A stretch of 64,000 nt of DNA from Peribacillus simplex NBRC 15720 = DSM 1321 (GCF_002243645.1 NZ_CP017704.1:5412001-5476000); one strand, 5' to 3'; shown: positions 45,260 to 54,041, counted from the stretch's first letter. The notes: generated by a model from the letters alone, not told the origin. Numbers and translations are program-made.

Positions 45260-46666
45260 ATGAAGAAAGAAGCCCTGGACGATCTTAGTCAGGTAATTCC
45301 AGGTGACAGAATGTTCCTTGATTTGGCAGAAAGGTATTGTTATAGCTATGACGCTTCTTTTGGGGAATATTTACCTGAAATCGTTGTACAGCCAAAAAAC
45401 GCGGAGGAAATCAGTGAAGTGGTTAAATTGGCTAATACTCACAAAATACCTGTTTACCCTAGAGGATCTGGAACTTCGCTAAGTGGCGGCCCTTTACCTG
45501 TTAAAGGGGGGATGGTTCTTGATATGACCCTTTTACGAGATAAATTGATCATTGATCGAGAAAATATGCTTGCCATTGTCTCTCCAGGTGTGATTACGGC
45601 GAATATCCATAAAAAGGCTGAAGAAGCCGGCTTGTTCTATCCGCCAGATCCAAGCAGTTCCAATGTTGCCACTATAGGAGGGAATCTATTAGAAAACTCC
45701 AGCGGGCCAAAGGGATTGAAATACGGAACGACAAAAGAATATGTGATAGGCCTGGAGGTGGTCACCCCGACGGGAGAAATCATTCGTACTGGCGGAAAGA
45801 CCGTAAAAAATGTAACAGGGTATGATTTGACCCGATTGATCGTAGGATCGGAAGGTACCTTGGGCATCGTTACAGAAGCAATCATCCGCTTGATACCAAA
45901 ACCTCTATCTAAACAAACATTTGTCGCCCACTTCAATCATTTGATAGACTCTGGCCATGCCATTACCAGCATTTTATCGTCAGGAATTTTACCATCTGCC
46001 CTGGAATTGATGGATAATGCGTGCATCCGTGCAGTTGAAAGTTATCGGCCTTCAGGGTTGCCTCTTCAGGCAGAAGCCATTCTGATCATAGAAATAGATG
46101 GTCACCCATTGGCGATTGAGGAAGAAATCAATAAATGCGCCGATATATGCAGGACGGAGGGTGCTTCCTACGTTAAGATAGCGGAGACAGAGGAAGAACG
46201 ACAAACTATTTGGAGTGCGCGTAAATTGGTTTCCCCGGCCATTACACAAATGGGTCCTACAAAAATTTCTGAAGACGCGACCGTTCCACGCAATCAAATA
46301 CCGGCAATGATGGAGAAGTTAAACAATATCCGGGAGAAATACGGTTTGAACTTGGTTGTATTCGGCCATGCAGGGGATGGGAATTTACATCCGAACATCA
46401 TTACCGATAAACGAAATATTACGGAAATGAAAAAAGTGGAGCTTGCAGTCAGTGAAATTTTTGAAGCAGCAATCGAACTAGGCGGAACACTTTCCGGGGA
46501 ACATGGTATCGGTACTTTAAAGTCACCATATATGGAAATGGAATTAGGAATAACCGGGGTGAATATGATGAAAAAAATTAAAGAAGCATGGGATCCCAAT
46601 AATATCCTGAATCCAGGAAAGATTTTTCCTGATAAGGGCCAGACAAAGGTCGTGTTGGTTACATGA
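45260..46666 (+). CDS. glcD: FAD-linked 2-hydroxyacid oxidase subunit GlcD
   Basis: 468 residues (the B. subtilis relative has 470). FAD-binding type 4 fold: YPRGSGTSLSGGPLPVKGG, GNLLENSSGPKGLKYGTTKE and GSEGTLGIVTEAIIRLIPKP; the FAD-oxidase C-terminal domain has VFGHAGDGNLHPNI and GEHGIGTLKSPYM. It oxidises glycolate, D-lactate or another D-2-hydroxyacid, with GlcF taking the electrons to the membrane. ATG 45260 is chosen; AAGGAAGTGAG leaves no room for GTG 45251. Divergent from the racemase-family gene and coupled to glcF by an ATGA overlap. Confidence 0.92.
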   Translation: MKKEALDDLSQVIPGDRMFLDLAERYCYSYDASFGEYLPEIVVQPKNAEEISEVVKLANTHKIPVYPRGSGTSLSGGPLPVKGGMVLDMTLLRDKLIIDRENMLAIVSPGVITANIHKKAEEAGLFYPPDPSSSNVATIGGNLLENSSGPKGLKYGTTKEYVIGLEVVTPTGEIIRTGGKTVKNVTGYDLTRLIVGSEGTLGIVTEAIIRLIPKPLSKQTFVAHFNHLIDSGHAITSILSSGILPSALELMDNACIRAVESYRPSGLPLQAEAILIIEIDGHPLAIEEEINKCADICRTEGASYVKIAETEEERQTIWSARKLVSPAITQMGPTKISEDATVPRNQIPAMMEKLNNIREKYGLNLVVFGHAGDGNLHPNIITDKRNITEMKKVELAVSEIFEAAIELGGTLSGEHGIGTLKSPYMEMELGITGVNMMKKIKEAWDPNNILNPGKIFPDKGQTKVVLVT

Positions 46667-47994
46667 ATCTACCCGTCAAACCTAACGAGACAAATACAGC
46701 GGTCCAAAATTTATATTCAGATGCCTATGATTGGACAAACCAATGCGTAAAATGCGGGTACTGTTTACCAGCATGTCCTACATATGAATCAATGGGTGTA
46801 GAATCCGCATCACCACGCGGTCGCATCAATCTAGTGAAAATGGCAGCCGAAGGGAAAATAGATTTCCAAAAAGATTTAGCTGAACCGATCGACCTATGCT
46901 TAGGCTGTCGTGCTTGTGAAACCGCATGTCCTGTTGGTGTGCCATATGGACATATACTGGAAGCTGCAAAGGAAGCCGTTGAAAATTCCCCTTCAGCAAA
47001 CCAAAAAAATAAAATGACCAAGATCAAAAAACTGGCATTGGTTCATCTTTTTCCATATCCAAAACGAATGAACAGGATTGGCAGTGCGGTACATCTCTAT
47101 CAAAAAACAGGATTATCCAAACTTATCCGGACATCGAATGTACTGCAAAAGGTTTCCCCTGCCCTTGCACATTTAGAACAAGCACTTCCAGCAATCGAGT
47201 CGTCCTCCAAACGAATCCGGACAGGTACGATAATGCCGGCAAAAGGGGAAACGAAATTAAAAGTGGCATTTTTTGCTGGGTGTATCATGGATTCCATGAT
47301 GTCACGAATAAACCGTCTTACCATTGAGCTGCTCAACATAGCGGGATGTGAGGTCATTCTCCCAGAAAATCAGAATTGCTGCGGTGCACTGCATTCCCAT
47401 CAAGGCGAAACAAAACAAGCGAAAGCATTGGCAAAGAGGAATATCCAAGCCTTCATGCAATCTGATTCTGATGTAATTGTAAATAACGCAGGAGGCTGTG
47501 GCGCTTCCCTTATTGAATATGGGCATCTATTGGCAGATGATCACGAATGGGCTGGGGCGGCAAAGGATTTCTCGGAAAAATCAAAAGATATCAGTCAAAT
47601 TCTTTATCAATTGGGACCGCTTCCCTTTACTGAAGAATGGCAAGGCATCGTCTCTTATCAAGATTCATGTCATTTACGCAATGTTCAAAAGGTCCAAAAG
47701 GAACCTCGTTTATTATTGCAATCCATACCAGGAGTTTCCTATGTGGAAATGGAAGGGTTTGACCGTTGCTGTGCATCTGGAGGCATTTACAATCTTCTCC
47801 ACTTTGATGAATCCATGAAAATTCTTGATGAGAAAATGAAGAACCTAAAAGAAACGAAAGCAACAACCATAGTTACGGTTAACCCTGGATGCCAAATGCA
47901 AATGAGCATTGGCATCCAAAGGGAGGGAGCAGCAAACCAAATGAAAAGTATGCACCTTGTTGAAATACTTGCCAAGGCTTGCGGCTTGGATTGA
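46663..47994 (+). CDS. glcF: Glycolate oxidase iron-sulfur subunit GlcF
   Basis: 443 residues. Two [4Fe-4S] motifs at the N-terminus, CVKCGYCLPACPTY and CLGCRACETACPVG, then two CCG domains with AGCIMDSMMSR...NCCGALHSHQG and SCHLRNVQ...DRCCASGG. It is the electron-transfer partner of GlcD. No GlcE-like third subunit is present, as in other Bacillus glcDF pairs. It ends at the terminator at 48031. Confidence 0.93.
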   Translation: MNLPVKPNETNTAVQNLYSDAYDWTNQCVKCGYCLPACPTYESMGVESASPRGRINLVKMAAEGKIDFQKDLAEPIDLCLGCRACETACPVGVPYGHILEAAKEAVENSPSANQKNKMTKIKKLALVHLFPYPKRMNRIGSAVHLYQKTGLSKLIRTSNVLQKVSPALAHLEQALPAIESSSKRIRTGTIMPAKGETKLKVAFFAGCIMDSMMSRINRLTIELLNIAGCEVILPENQNCCGALHSHQGETKQAKALAKRNIQAFMQSDSDVIVNNAGGCGASLIEYGHLLADDHEWAGAAKDFSEKSKDISQILYQLGPLPFTEEWQGIVSYQDSCHLRNVQKVQKEPRLLLQSIPGVSYVEMEGFDRCCASGGIYNLLHFDESMKILDEKMKNLKETKATTIVTVNPGCQMQMSIGIQREGAANQMKSMHLVEILAKACGLD

Positions 47995-48030
47995 CAAAAA
48001 AGGATACTCCAAACTTCATAGGGCATTACT

Positions 48031-48074
48031 CGTCAGTATTTTCTTCTCTTATGGGAAAATGCTGGCGTTTTTAT
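48031..48074 (+). terminator. Terminator of glcDF
   Basis: CGTCAGTATTTTC / GAAAATGCTGGCG, 13 bp with two G-U pairs and a 10-nt loop, then TTTTTATTTTT. The 216 bp to the next terminator hold nothing recognised. Confidence 0.85.
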
Positions 48075-48289
48075 TTTTCATTTAATTAATGACCATGTTA
48101 GGGAACTTAATCTTTCTCCATTAATGATGAAGGCGGAAAAAGTCTTTGTAGTTCAATAATGCAGTGCCATATGTATGGATGAAAGATTGATTAACATTAT
48201 TGACTAAAATGATTAAGGCAGCTTTTTCTTTATGTAACTATCGTTGCAGGTTAGTAAACAGTATGTTAGCTGTACGTTAGATTCATATA

Positions 48290-48315
48290 AAAAAACCGTT
48301 CAATTTTCTGAACGG
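48290..48315 (-). terminator. Terminator of the LysE-type gene (minus strand)
   Basis: On the minus strand CCGTTCA / TGAACGG with loop GAAAAT is followed by a seven-base T run. Confidence 0.85.
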
Positions 48316-48348
48316 GTAGAATCAAATTAGATGTGTTAGTAAAGGAAC

Positions 48349-48978
48349 TTAAATTCCTGTTTTTATGCCAAAACCTATTAAAATTAAGCCAGTTGATTTT
48401 TGGAATGCTTTCTGGAATTTGGAGTTGTTCATCCATTTTTTTGCGTAATCAATCAGATAAACAAGAAATAGAAACCACAATACAGCGAGTAAGGTTAAGA
48501 TGAAGGCTAATATAATCAATTGCTGGTTTACATTTCCGTTCAAATTGATAAATTGCGGCATGATTGTTATATAAACTAAAACGGTCTTTGGATTAAGAAT
48601 ATTATTAAGTAACGCTTGCATAAAGGAATCTTTATTATGCCGATTTGAATAATTCGTAGGTGTATTTGCTTGTGCTTGAATTTCTTTTAAAGAAAAAACG
48701 CTTTTAGCAAAAAAACTTTTGATCCCTAAATAAATTAAGTAGGCGGCTCCCAAATATTTGATTGTACTGAAAAGAATCACAGACTTTGCAATGACAACAG
48801 ATAGTCCAAGAATAGCAATAAGCGTCCAAAAAGAAAGTCCCGTTGCCATTCCGAGAACGGTATAACGACCCGCTTTTGGACCATAGCTAAGCGTGTTTTT
48901 CACTAAGAGCATAGTATCTGCACCTGGTATAATAACCATCATTGCAACTATTGATATGTATGTAAGTAAGCTATCCAT
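48349..48978 (-). CDS. LysE/RhtB-family exporter
   Basis: 209 residues with six membrane segments and the family pattern (IIPGADTMLLVKNTLSYGPKAG near the start, NILNPKTVLVYITIMPQF after the central loop). LysE-family proteins export amino acids or related metabolites. It has a good ribosome site (GGGGAGGGAG). Divergently transcribed from a TrmB-like regulator, with repeated motifs in the 138 bp between them, so that regulator probably controls it. Confidence 0.9.
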   Translation of the reverse strand: MDSLLTYISIVAMMVIIPGADTMLLVKNTLSYGPKAGRYTVLGMATGLSFWTLIAILGLSVVIAKSVILFSTIKYLGAAYLIYLGIKSFFAKSVFSLKEIQAQANTPTNYSNRHNKDSFMQALLNNILNPKTVLVYITIMPQFINLNGNVNQQLIILAFILTLLAVLWFLFLVYLIDYAKKWMNNSKFQKAFQKSTGLILIGFGIKTGI

Positions 48979-49000
48979 ACTATTTCTCCCTCCCCTTTTT

Positions 49001-49023
49001 TAGTGACTACTAAAGTAACTACT
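49001..49023. promoter_or_regulatory. Candidate TrmB-type operator, LysE side
   Basis: Imperfect dyad TAGTGACTACTAAAGTAACT followed by ACT. It shares the ACTAARGTA core with the site at 49077 and lies just upstream of the LysE gene. Confidence 0.5.
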
Positions 49024-49076
49024 GTGTAAGTATATTAGATGAATATGGAAAACGTCAACAGATTTTGCTAAAATAT

Positions 49077-49098
49077 TAGTTACTAAGGTAGCAACTAA
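49077..49098. promoter_or_regulatory. Candidate TrmB-type operator, regulator side
   Basis: Imperfect dyad TAGTTACTAAGGTAGCAACT with the ACTAARGTA core, about 20 bp before the regulator's start codon. It would suit autorepression. Confidence 0.5.
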
Positions 49099-49116
49099 GG
49101 TTGTGTTGGAGGGTTT

Positions 49117-49944
49117 ATGAAAGAAAACATTTTAGAAACATTAAAAAATCTAAATTTTACCGAATATGAAGCGAAAGCATATCTTACCTTATTGGAAGAA
49201 TCGCCATTAACAGGTTATGCAGTAGCAAAAAACTCCGGTGTACCACGTTCAAGAATATATGAAATTCTGGACAGTCTCGCAATAAGAGGAGATATTCTGG
49301 TTAGTCCTGGAAACACACCACAGTATACTCCTGTTCCTGCAAAGGAGCTAATAAAAAACCGTCGGATTAAAGCAGAAGAGAATTTTGAACTGGCAGAAAA
49401 ATCATTAGCAGAGTTTGAACGTTCTGCAAATGATCGTGAAAATATCTGGAATATCATGGGACGCAATGAAATACTCGATAAGGTAAAAGCTGGTATATTA
49501 TCTGCTAAAAAAAGAATACTCTTAGAGATTTGGGAAGACGAATTCGAAGTATTAGAGTCTGAACTAAGACAGGCAGCAAATAGAGGGGTCAATGTAACAA
49601 TTATTGCCTATGGGGAAATCGTCTGTGATTTTGCTAATGTTTACCTCCATTATATGGGTTATGAAATTACAGAAGAGTATGGTGGACGATGGCTTGTTAT
49701 TAGTGGAGATGATTCAGAAGTAGTAGCAGGTATTGTCTCGCTTGGTAAAGATAGCCGTGCAGCATGGACCATGCATGTAGGTTTGGTAATGCCCATTACA
49801 GAAGTCATGATTCATGATTTGTATCTCATGGAAATCATGGAGAAACATAGAGAACTTTTAGAGGAGAGTTTTGGTGTAAACCTCGCCAACTTACGTAAAA
49901 AATTTTCTATTCATCCAGATTATAAAAAACATTACGTGGACTAG
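49117..49944 (+). CDS. TrmB-family transcriptional regulator
   Basis: 275 residues. N-terminal TrmB-type winged helix (LTLLEESPLTGYAVAKNSGV, PRSRIYEILDSLAIRG), a coiled linker near 80-105, and a C-terminal TrmB effector domain of PLD-like fold (ILSAKKRILLEIWEDEFEVL onwards). These regulators respond to sugars in archaea; bacterial ligands are mostly unknown. Divergent from the LysE exporter, its probable target. GGAGG precedes the ATG. Confidence 0.88.
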   Translation: MKENILETLKNLNFTEYEAKAYLTLLEESPLTGYAVAKNSGVPRSRIYEILDSLAIRGDILVSPGNTPQYTPVPAKELIKNRRIKAEENFELAEKSLAEFERSANDRENIWNIMGRNEILDKVKAGILSAKKRILLEIWEDEFEVLESELRQAANRGVNVTIIAYGEIVCDFANVYLHYMGYEITEEYGGRWLVISGDDSEVVAGIVSLGKDSRAAWTMHVGLVMPITEVMIHDLYLMEIMEKHRELLEESFGVNLANLRKKFSIHPDYKKHYVD

Positions 49945-50000
49945 ATTTGCGCTATTATTGCCTGATTTTACAACATAATAAGAAAAGCATACTTCATTTT

Positions 50001-50049
50001 CAACATTAAAAGGCATGAATCCAGGCAGGATTTATGCCTTTTAATGTTG
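50001..50049. terminator. Very long hairpin after the TrmB-like gene
   Basis: Two 22-base arms, CAACATTAAAAGGCATGAAT plus CC and its complement, pair with one mismatch around loop AGGCA. It could terminate in either direction, but no T run extends past the arm, and it could also be a small palindromic insertion. The rest of 49945-50262 holds nothing recognised. Confidence 0.55.
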
Positions 50050-50262
50050 AAGATAGGTGCGAGTAAGTTTGTAGAAGCAAATCTTCGCGCCCCCGGCACC
50101 CGACTGATTGAGAAGATACTGCAGATGATTAAGAAATTTAACTATATTAAAATATGGAAAAGGGTATAATAAGGAATGGAATAAACCATTCATGGTAATA
50201 GGAATATTGTAATATCGGATTAACATTTTGAATATCCGGATTACATAAAGACAGAAGGAGAA

Positions 50263-50718
50263 ATGATTCATTTGAATAAGAAAGAAACAAAAGGTATCGA
50301 GTTACCTGCCAACTATGAGGAATTAAAAAAATCTGCCAATCGTAAATCTAATTGGAGAGAACGTTTAGACGCGATCGAAGAATTGGGTCAGTCAAAAAGT
50401 AAACAAGTAATCGACATTCTCACACATATCATGAATAATGATTCTGTATATAAAGTTCAAGAGGCCGCCTACCGTCAATTGAAAAGTTTAGGCGAAGATG
50501 TTCAATTGCCAGCAAGGAAAGAAGGCGAGTTGGTTAAAGGATTGACCAAAATCTTAGTCAGGATCAAGAAGAGTTTACCAGAAAATCACACATATACTGA
50601 ATTCAAAGAGAAACTCCAGAAGATGAGAATGGATATATATGATACCTATGAGGGTGAAAAAGGAGCAGACTTTGATAAGTGGCTTGAAAATACATGGTCT
50701 GCTTTATCGAATAGATAA
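50263..50718 (+). CDS. HEAT-repeat-like protein of unknown function
   Basis: About 151 residues, helical. The segment WRERLDAIEELGQSKSKQVI through YKVQEAAYRQLKSLG looks like two HEAT repeats of the lyase-like kind; the C-terminal half (YTEFKEKLQKMRMDIYDTYE) is a second helical part. No catalytic motif is seen. Start ATG 50263 lies only 2 bp after AAGGAG and TTG 50272 lies 11 bp after it, so the first three residues are uncertain. Monocistronic with its own terminator. Confidence 0.7.
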   Translation: MIHLNKKETKGIELPANYEELKKSANRKSNWRERLDAIEELGQSKSKQVIDILTHIMNNDSVYKVQEAAYRQLKSLGEDVQLPARKEGELVKGLTKILVRIKKSLPENHTYTEFKEKLQKMRMDIYDTYEGEKGADFDKWLENTWSALSNR

Positions 50719-50760
50719 AAGTTCAGCCATAAAAAAGTAAAATAAACAATATTTGATGCA

Positions 50761-50787
50761 GGAGCAAAGTTTTTGCTCCTTTTTCTT
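50761..50787 (+). terminator. Terminator after the HEAT-like gene
   Basis: GGAGCAAA / TTTGCTCC with a short T loop, followed by a T run. Confidence 0.9.
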
Positions 50788-50869
50788 ATGTGTAAAACAA
50801 AAGTTTTAGCTTTGGTATGCTAATATATTTATTAGAGGAAGTATTTGGCTGTTTGCTTCAATTTGAATC

Positions 50870-50925
50870 AAACGATAAGGCGCAACTCCAAACCACGGTG
50901 AAAACCGGTAAATACATACGAATTC
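50870..50925 (+). other. Possible structured leader of the methyltransferase gene
   Basis: Includes the hairpin CGGT-GAAA-ACCG (50896-50907), a GNRA tetraloop, in a stretch of unusually mixed composition before the ribosome site. The CGGTGAAAA string recalls part of cobalamin-type aptamers, but the rest of that consensus is missing. Confidence 0.25.
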
Positions 50926-50937
50926 AGGGGAGAAAAG

Positions 50938-51750
50938 ATGACAGATTATATTGAACTTTGGAAACAGGCAATGGTTGATCATACAGGAAAAATTCCTAAC
51001 AGGCTAAAAGATGATGCTGCTGAAGAAGCTTTTTGGTCTTCCAGGGTGGCAGGGAAAAAACAACATAAAGCGGATCCTTATGCAAAACTTGTCCTGCAGG
51101 AATTATTGGTATTATTAAAACAGGATGATCATGTATTGGAAATCGGCCCTGGATGGGGCAATTATACATTTGATATTGCAAAAGAAGTCAGGAAGCTAAC
51201 TTGTATAGATAGTTCCAAAAGCATTATCAATTTTTTGGAATCCCAGTCGAACGAAAAAGGTTTCGAAAACATGGAGTTTATTCATGATAAGTGGGAAAGT
51301 GATACGAAAAGAGACAAATACGATGTAGTATTTGGTTTTAATTGTTATTACCGTATGACAGAAATCGGTCAAACTTTATTAAAAATGAATGAGTCTGCAA
51401 CCCGTTTAGTGATAGTAGGTATGACAACCGGACCAGAAAAACCTCATTATATGGAATTGAAGCAACGAGGATATACGATCAATTTAAGAAAAAGGGATTA
51501 CATACACATCTTGAATGTTTTGTATCAACTTGGAATACTGGCGGACTGTAAGATCGTTAAATTGAAAAGTAAAAAAATCTATTCCACCTATGAAGAAATG
51601 ATTCGCGATAATACAACAAAAATTCTCGATGAACATTTTTCCTATGATGAAGTAAAAACCATCCTTAATAAATATGTGGTGAAAAAAGAAGGTGTTTTCG
51701 AATACGAATATCCGTTTCATGCAGCTTTTATGTCTTGGAATCCGATGTGA
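50938..51750 (+). CDS. Class I SAM-dependent methyltransferase
   Basis: 270 residues. Motif I DHVLEIGPGWGNYTFDIAKE binds SAM; CIDSSKSIINFLE gives the acidic residue at the end of strand 2; YDVVFGFNCYYRM is the motif IV region. The C-terminal 120 residues, basic and helical, should hold the substrate site. The substrate is not recognisable. It has a possible structured leader and a GGGGAG ribosome site. No partner gene is adjacent. Confidence 0.82.
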   Translation: MTDYIELWKQAMVDHTGKIPNRLKDDAAEEAFWSSRVAGKKQHKADPYAKLVLQELLVLLKQDDHVLEIGPGWGNYTFDIAKEVRKLTCIDSSKSIINFLESQSNEKGFENMEFIHDKWESDTKRDKYDVVFGFNCYYRMTEIGQTLLKMNESATRLVIVGMTTGPEKPHYMELKQRGYTINLRKRDYIHILNVLYQLGILADCKIVKLKSKKIYSTYEEMIRDNTTKILDEHFSYDEVKTILNKYVVKKEGVFEYEYPFHAAFMSWNPM

Positions 51751-51897
51751 AATTAACTATTCCATTACCTTTTTCTCTGAATTCCTTATCTTCTTTTTGA
51801 GGTCCTTCAGGAAAAAGGTATTATTTCTGAAGGATATTCGCAAAATAATATTAACAAGGCTACAAAAGAAAGATGGAAAACGGAGCGTGAATGATAA

Positions 51898-52038
51898 ATG
51901 AAAGAAATATCAGAAAAGAGATTTTGTGAAACTTGTAAAAAAGAGACAGTTCATACAGTAACTGAAGATGCATTAGAAATAGAATATTCCTGTAATGAGT
52001 GCGGTCAGCACCAAGACATTTTCAAGACATTTTTTTAG
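51898..52038 (+). CDS. 46-residue zinc-ribbon protein
   Basis: A short frame ATG 51898 to TAG 52036-52038. Two CxxC pairs 24 residues apart, FCETCKKE and YSCNECGQH, form a complete zinc ribbon, and the segment between them (VHTVTEDALEIEYS) is two predicted strands. Such mini-ribbons may bind nucleic acid or act as adaptors. A ribosome site CGGAGCG lies 11 bp or so upstream, weak but present. The even cysteine pattern in so short a frame makes chance unlikely. Confidence 0.65.
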   Translation: MKEISEKRFCETCKKETVHTVTEDALEIEYSCNECGQHQDIFKTFF

Positions 52039-52265
52039 AAACACCAAACTTCACTTGATATGTTTAGTAAAGTGGAGAGGTATCCAATGGATGCGGGAAA
52101 ACGATCCAACTTTTGTGGAGTTTCAGGAGTTATATACTACAAATACTGTAAGACTCAGTCTAGTGTTCTAAGAATTTCAGAAAAACATACTATGGATATT
52201 AGAAAAATAGAACTTAATTTTTCAGTGAATCGTTGTAAATCATTTGGCTTGAGGACTGATGGTAG

Positions 52266-52288
52266 AAGGATTCCTTCCATTTTTTTTA
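52266..52288 (+). terminator. Weak terminator before the GntR gene
   Basis: GAAGG-ATT-CCTTC followed by CATTTTTTTT. An identical decamer AGAAGGATTC recurs at 52296, also before a T run. Probably ends the zinc-ribbon transcript; the frame spanning 52060-52392 is not considered a gene. Confidence 0.5.
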
Positions 52289-52435
52289 CAATAGAAGGAT
52301 TCTTTTTATCATATAAAATGTGCTTGATGTTTTATCAAAGGACTGCAGATTTAAATTTTCTAACCTCTATTCCAACAGCTTGCAATGTGTGATATATTGC
52401 ATATTATATATTGGTATTTTAAGGAGGTATAGCCA

Positions 52436-53131
52436 TTGGTACATTCAAATTCATCACAAAAGATTAAACGTACTTCTGTACGTGAAGAAGCATACATGAT
52501 TTTGCGGGATTGGATTGTCCAGGGAATCCTAACGCCAGGCCAACAATTACGCGACAAAGAATTAGCCGAACAATTGGGAGTAAGCAGAACACCTATTAGA
52601 GAAGCACTTTTAAGGCTAGAGGATGAGGGATTTGTAGAGACCAAGCCTAGCCGTTCAACTATTGTTTCCCCTATTCGATTCGAAGGGGTATTAAACATAT
52701 ATTCCATGGTTTGGACACTGGAAAAGTTGGCTATGGAACAGGCTTTTGATTTCATTGAAGAAAGACACTTAATTGAGATGGAAGCCATCAATCATGAAGT
52801 GAAAAAAGCAATCGACGAGGGAAATCAAATAGTGGCCGTCCAGAAAGATAATGACTTTCATTCCATTTACATCAATCTTTCTAAAAATGATGAATTGAAG
52901 CGGATTCTATCGGGGCTCAAACAAAAACTTATACGAATGGAACTGTTTTATTTCAATCAGGTAAGTGATGTTCATCTTTCCGTTGATGAGCATGATCAGA
53001 TCATACAGGCATTAAGGAGTGGAAATCTCACTTTGGTGCTTAAGGTGATAGAAAAGAATTGGAAAGAAAGTTACTTTAGAATTCAAGCCAATACGGAATG
53101 TGTAAAAAGTGGGGAAGAAAAAAATGAGTAA
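52436..53131 (+). CDS. GntR-family regulator (FadR/FCD subfamily)
   Basis: 231 residues. N-terminal winged helix (EEAYMILRDWIVQGILTPGQ, ELAEQLGVSRTPIREALLRL) and an all-helical FCD ligand domain with metal-binding candidates in NDFHSIYINLSKN and DEHDQIIQAL. FCD regulators usually bind organic acids. TTG 52436 lies 6 bp after AAGGAGGT. It overlaps the EamA transporter gene by 8 bp and probably controls that operon; an AT-rich dyad ATATAT...ATATAT (52392-52411) upstream is a possible operator. Confidence 0.92.
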   Translation: MVHSNSSQKIKRTSVREEAYMILRDWIVQGILTPGQQLRDKELAEQLGVSRTPIREALLRLEDEGFVETKPSRSTIVSPIRFEGVLNIYSMVWTLEKLAMEQAFDFIEERHLIEMEAINHEVKKAIDEGNQIVAVQKDNDFHSIYINLSKNDELKRILSGLKQKLIRMELFYFNQVSDVHLSVDEHDQIIQALRSGNLTLVLKVIEKNWKESYFRIQANTECVKSGEEKNE

Positions 53132-54041
53132 TGATACTTTAGTTGCTATATCACCCTCAAGAAATAAAGGGATTGCACTAGTACTGACTGGCGCTACGTT
53201 ATGGGGAGTATCAGGGACGGCAGCTCAATATCTATTTCAGCAGCAAGGTTTCAGTCCTGAGTGGCTCACTGTTGTACGCTTGTTGCTATCTGGCATCATC
53301 TTATTGGGACTCTCTTATAAGAATGAAAGACTGAAAGTTTTTGAGATTTGGAAAACTAAAAAAGATGCGCTTCAAATTATCCTTTTTGCAATTCTGGGAA
53401 TGCTCGCTGTTCAGTACACATATTTTGCAGCAATTGAACATGGCAACGCAGCTACTGCCACTGTCCTTCAATACTTGGCACCGGCCCTGATTACTTGTTA
53501 TTTAGCCATTCGTTCCAAACGTTTTCCAAGCATTACTGTGAGTGTAGCTGTGATCATAGCGATTTTAGGCACTTTTTTGCTTGTGACGGGAGGAAGCATT
53601 CGTACACTTTCCATTTCAGGGTGGGCAGTATTTTGGGGAGTAACATCAGCCTTTGCATTGGCTTTCTATACATTGCAGCCTTATAAACTCCTTTCAAGGT
53701 GGGGTTCAATGATTGTTGTGGGATGGGGCATGTTGATTGGAGGCATATGCTTTAGCATGATCCATCCTCCATGGGCATTTAAAGGCAATTGGACGTTAAC
53801 TTCATTTTCAGCGGTTTTGTTCATCATCATTTTCGGTACGATCATTGCTTTTTATTTCTATTTGGAAAGTACAAAATTCATCTCTGCTTCAGAGGTAAGT
53901 TTATTTGCTTCGGTTGAGCCATTATCCGCAACCTTAATATCCGTTTTCTGGCTGAATGTAACATTCGGTTTTGCCGAGTGGCTCGGCACACTCTGCATTT
54001 TAAGCACCATTACGATTTTATCAATGGTAAAAGACAAGTAA
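53124..54041 (+). CDS. EamA/DMT-family transporter
   Basis: 305 residues with ten membrane segments in two EamA repeats (GATLWGVSGTAAQYLF; GWAVFWGVTSAFALAFYTLQ). The family exports amino acids and other metabolites. ATG 53124, inside the end of the GntR gene behind GGGGAAG, is preferred over GTG 53109. The translational overlap indicates one operon with its regulator. A terminator follows about 100 bp downstream. Confidence 0.9.
   Translation: MSNDTLVAISPSRNKGIALVLTGATLWGVSGTAAQYLFQQQGFSPEWLTVVRLLLSGIILLGLSYKNERLKVFEIWKTKKDALQIILFAILGMLAVQYTYFAAIEHGNAATATVLQYLAPALITCYLAIRSKRFPSITVSVAVIIAILGTFLLVTGGSIRTLSISGWAVFWGVTSAFALAFYTLQPYKLLSRWGSMIVVGWGMLIGGICFSMIHPPWAFKGNWTLTSFSAVLFIIIFGTIIAFYFYLESTKFISASEVSLFASVEPLSATLISVFWLNVTFGFAEWLGTLCILSTITILSMVKDK

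Noticed and set aside
50870..50925. Cobalamin riboswitch before the methyltransferase
   Set aside because: Only the CGGTGAAAA string resembles it; the GCCACTG B12 box and the remaining core are absent. Listed only as an unidentified leader.
52256..52310. Repeated AGAAGGATTC decamers as a CRISPR or iteron array
   Set aside because: Only two copies, both next to T runs; better explained as terminator elements.
52060..52392. 110-codon plus-strand frame before the GntR gene
   Set aside because: It spans a terminator hairpin and the GntR promoter region, and its codon use and residues look random.
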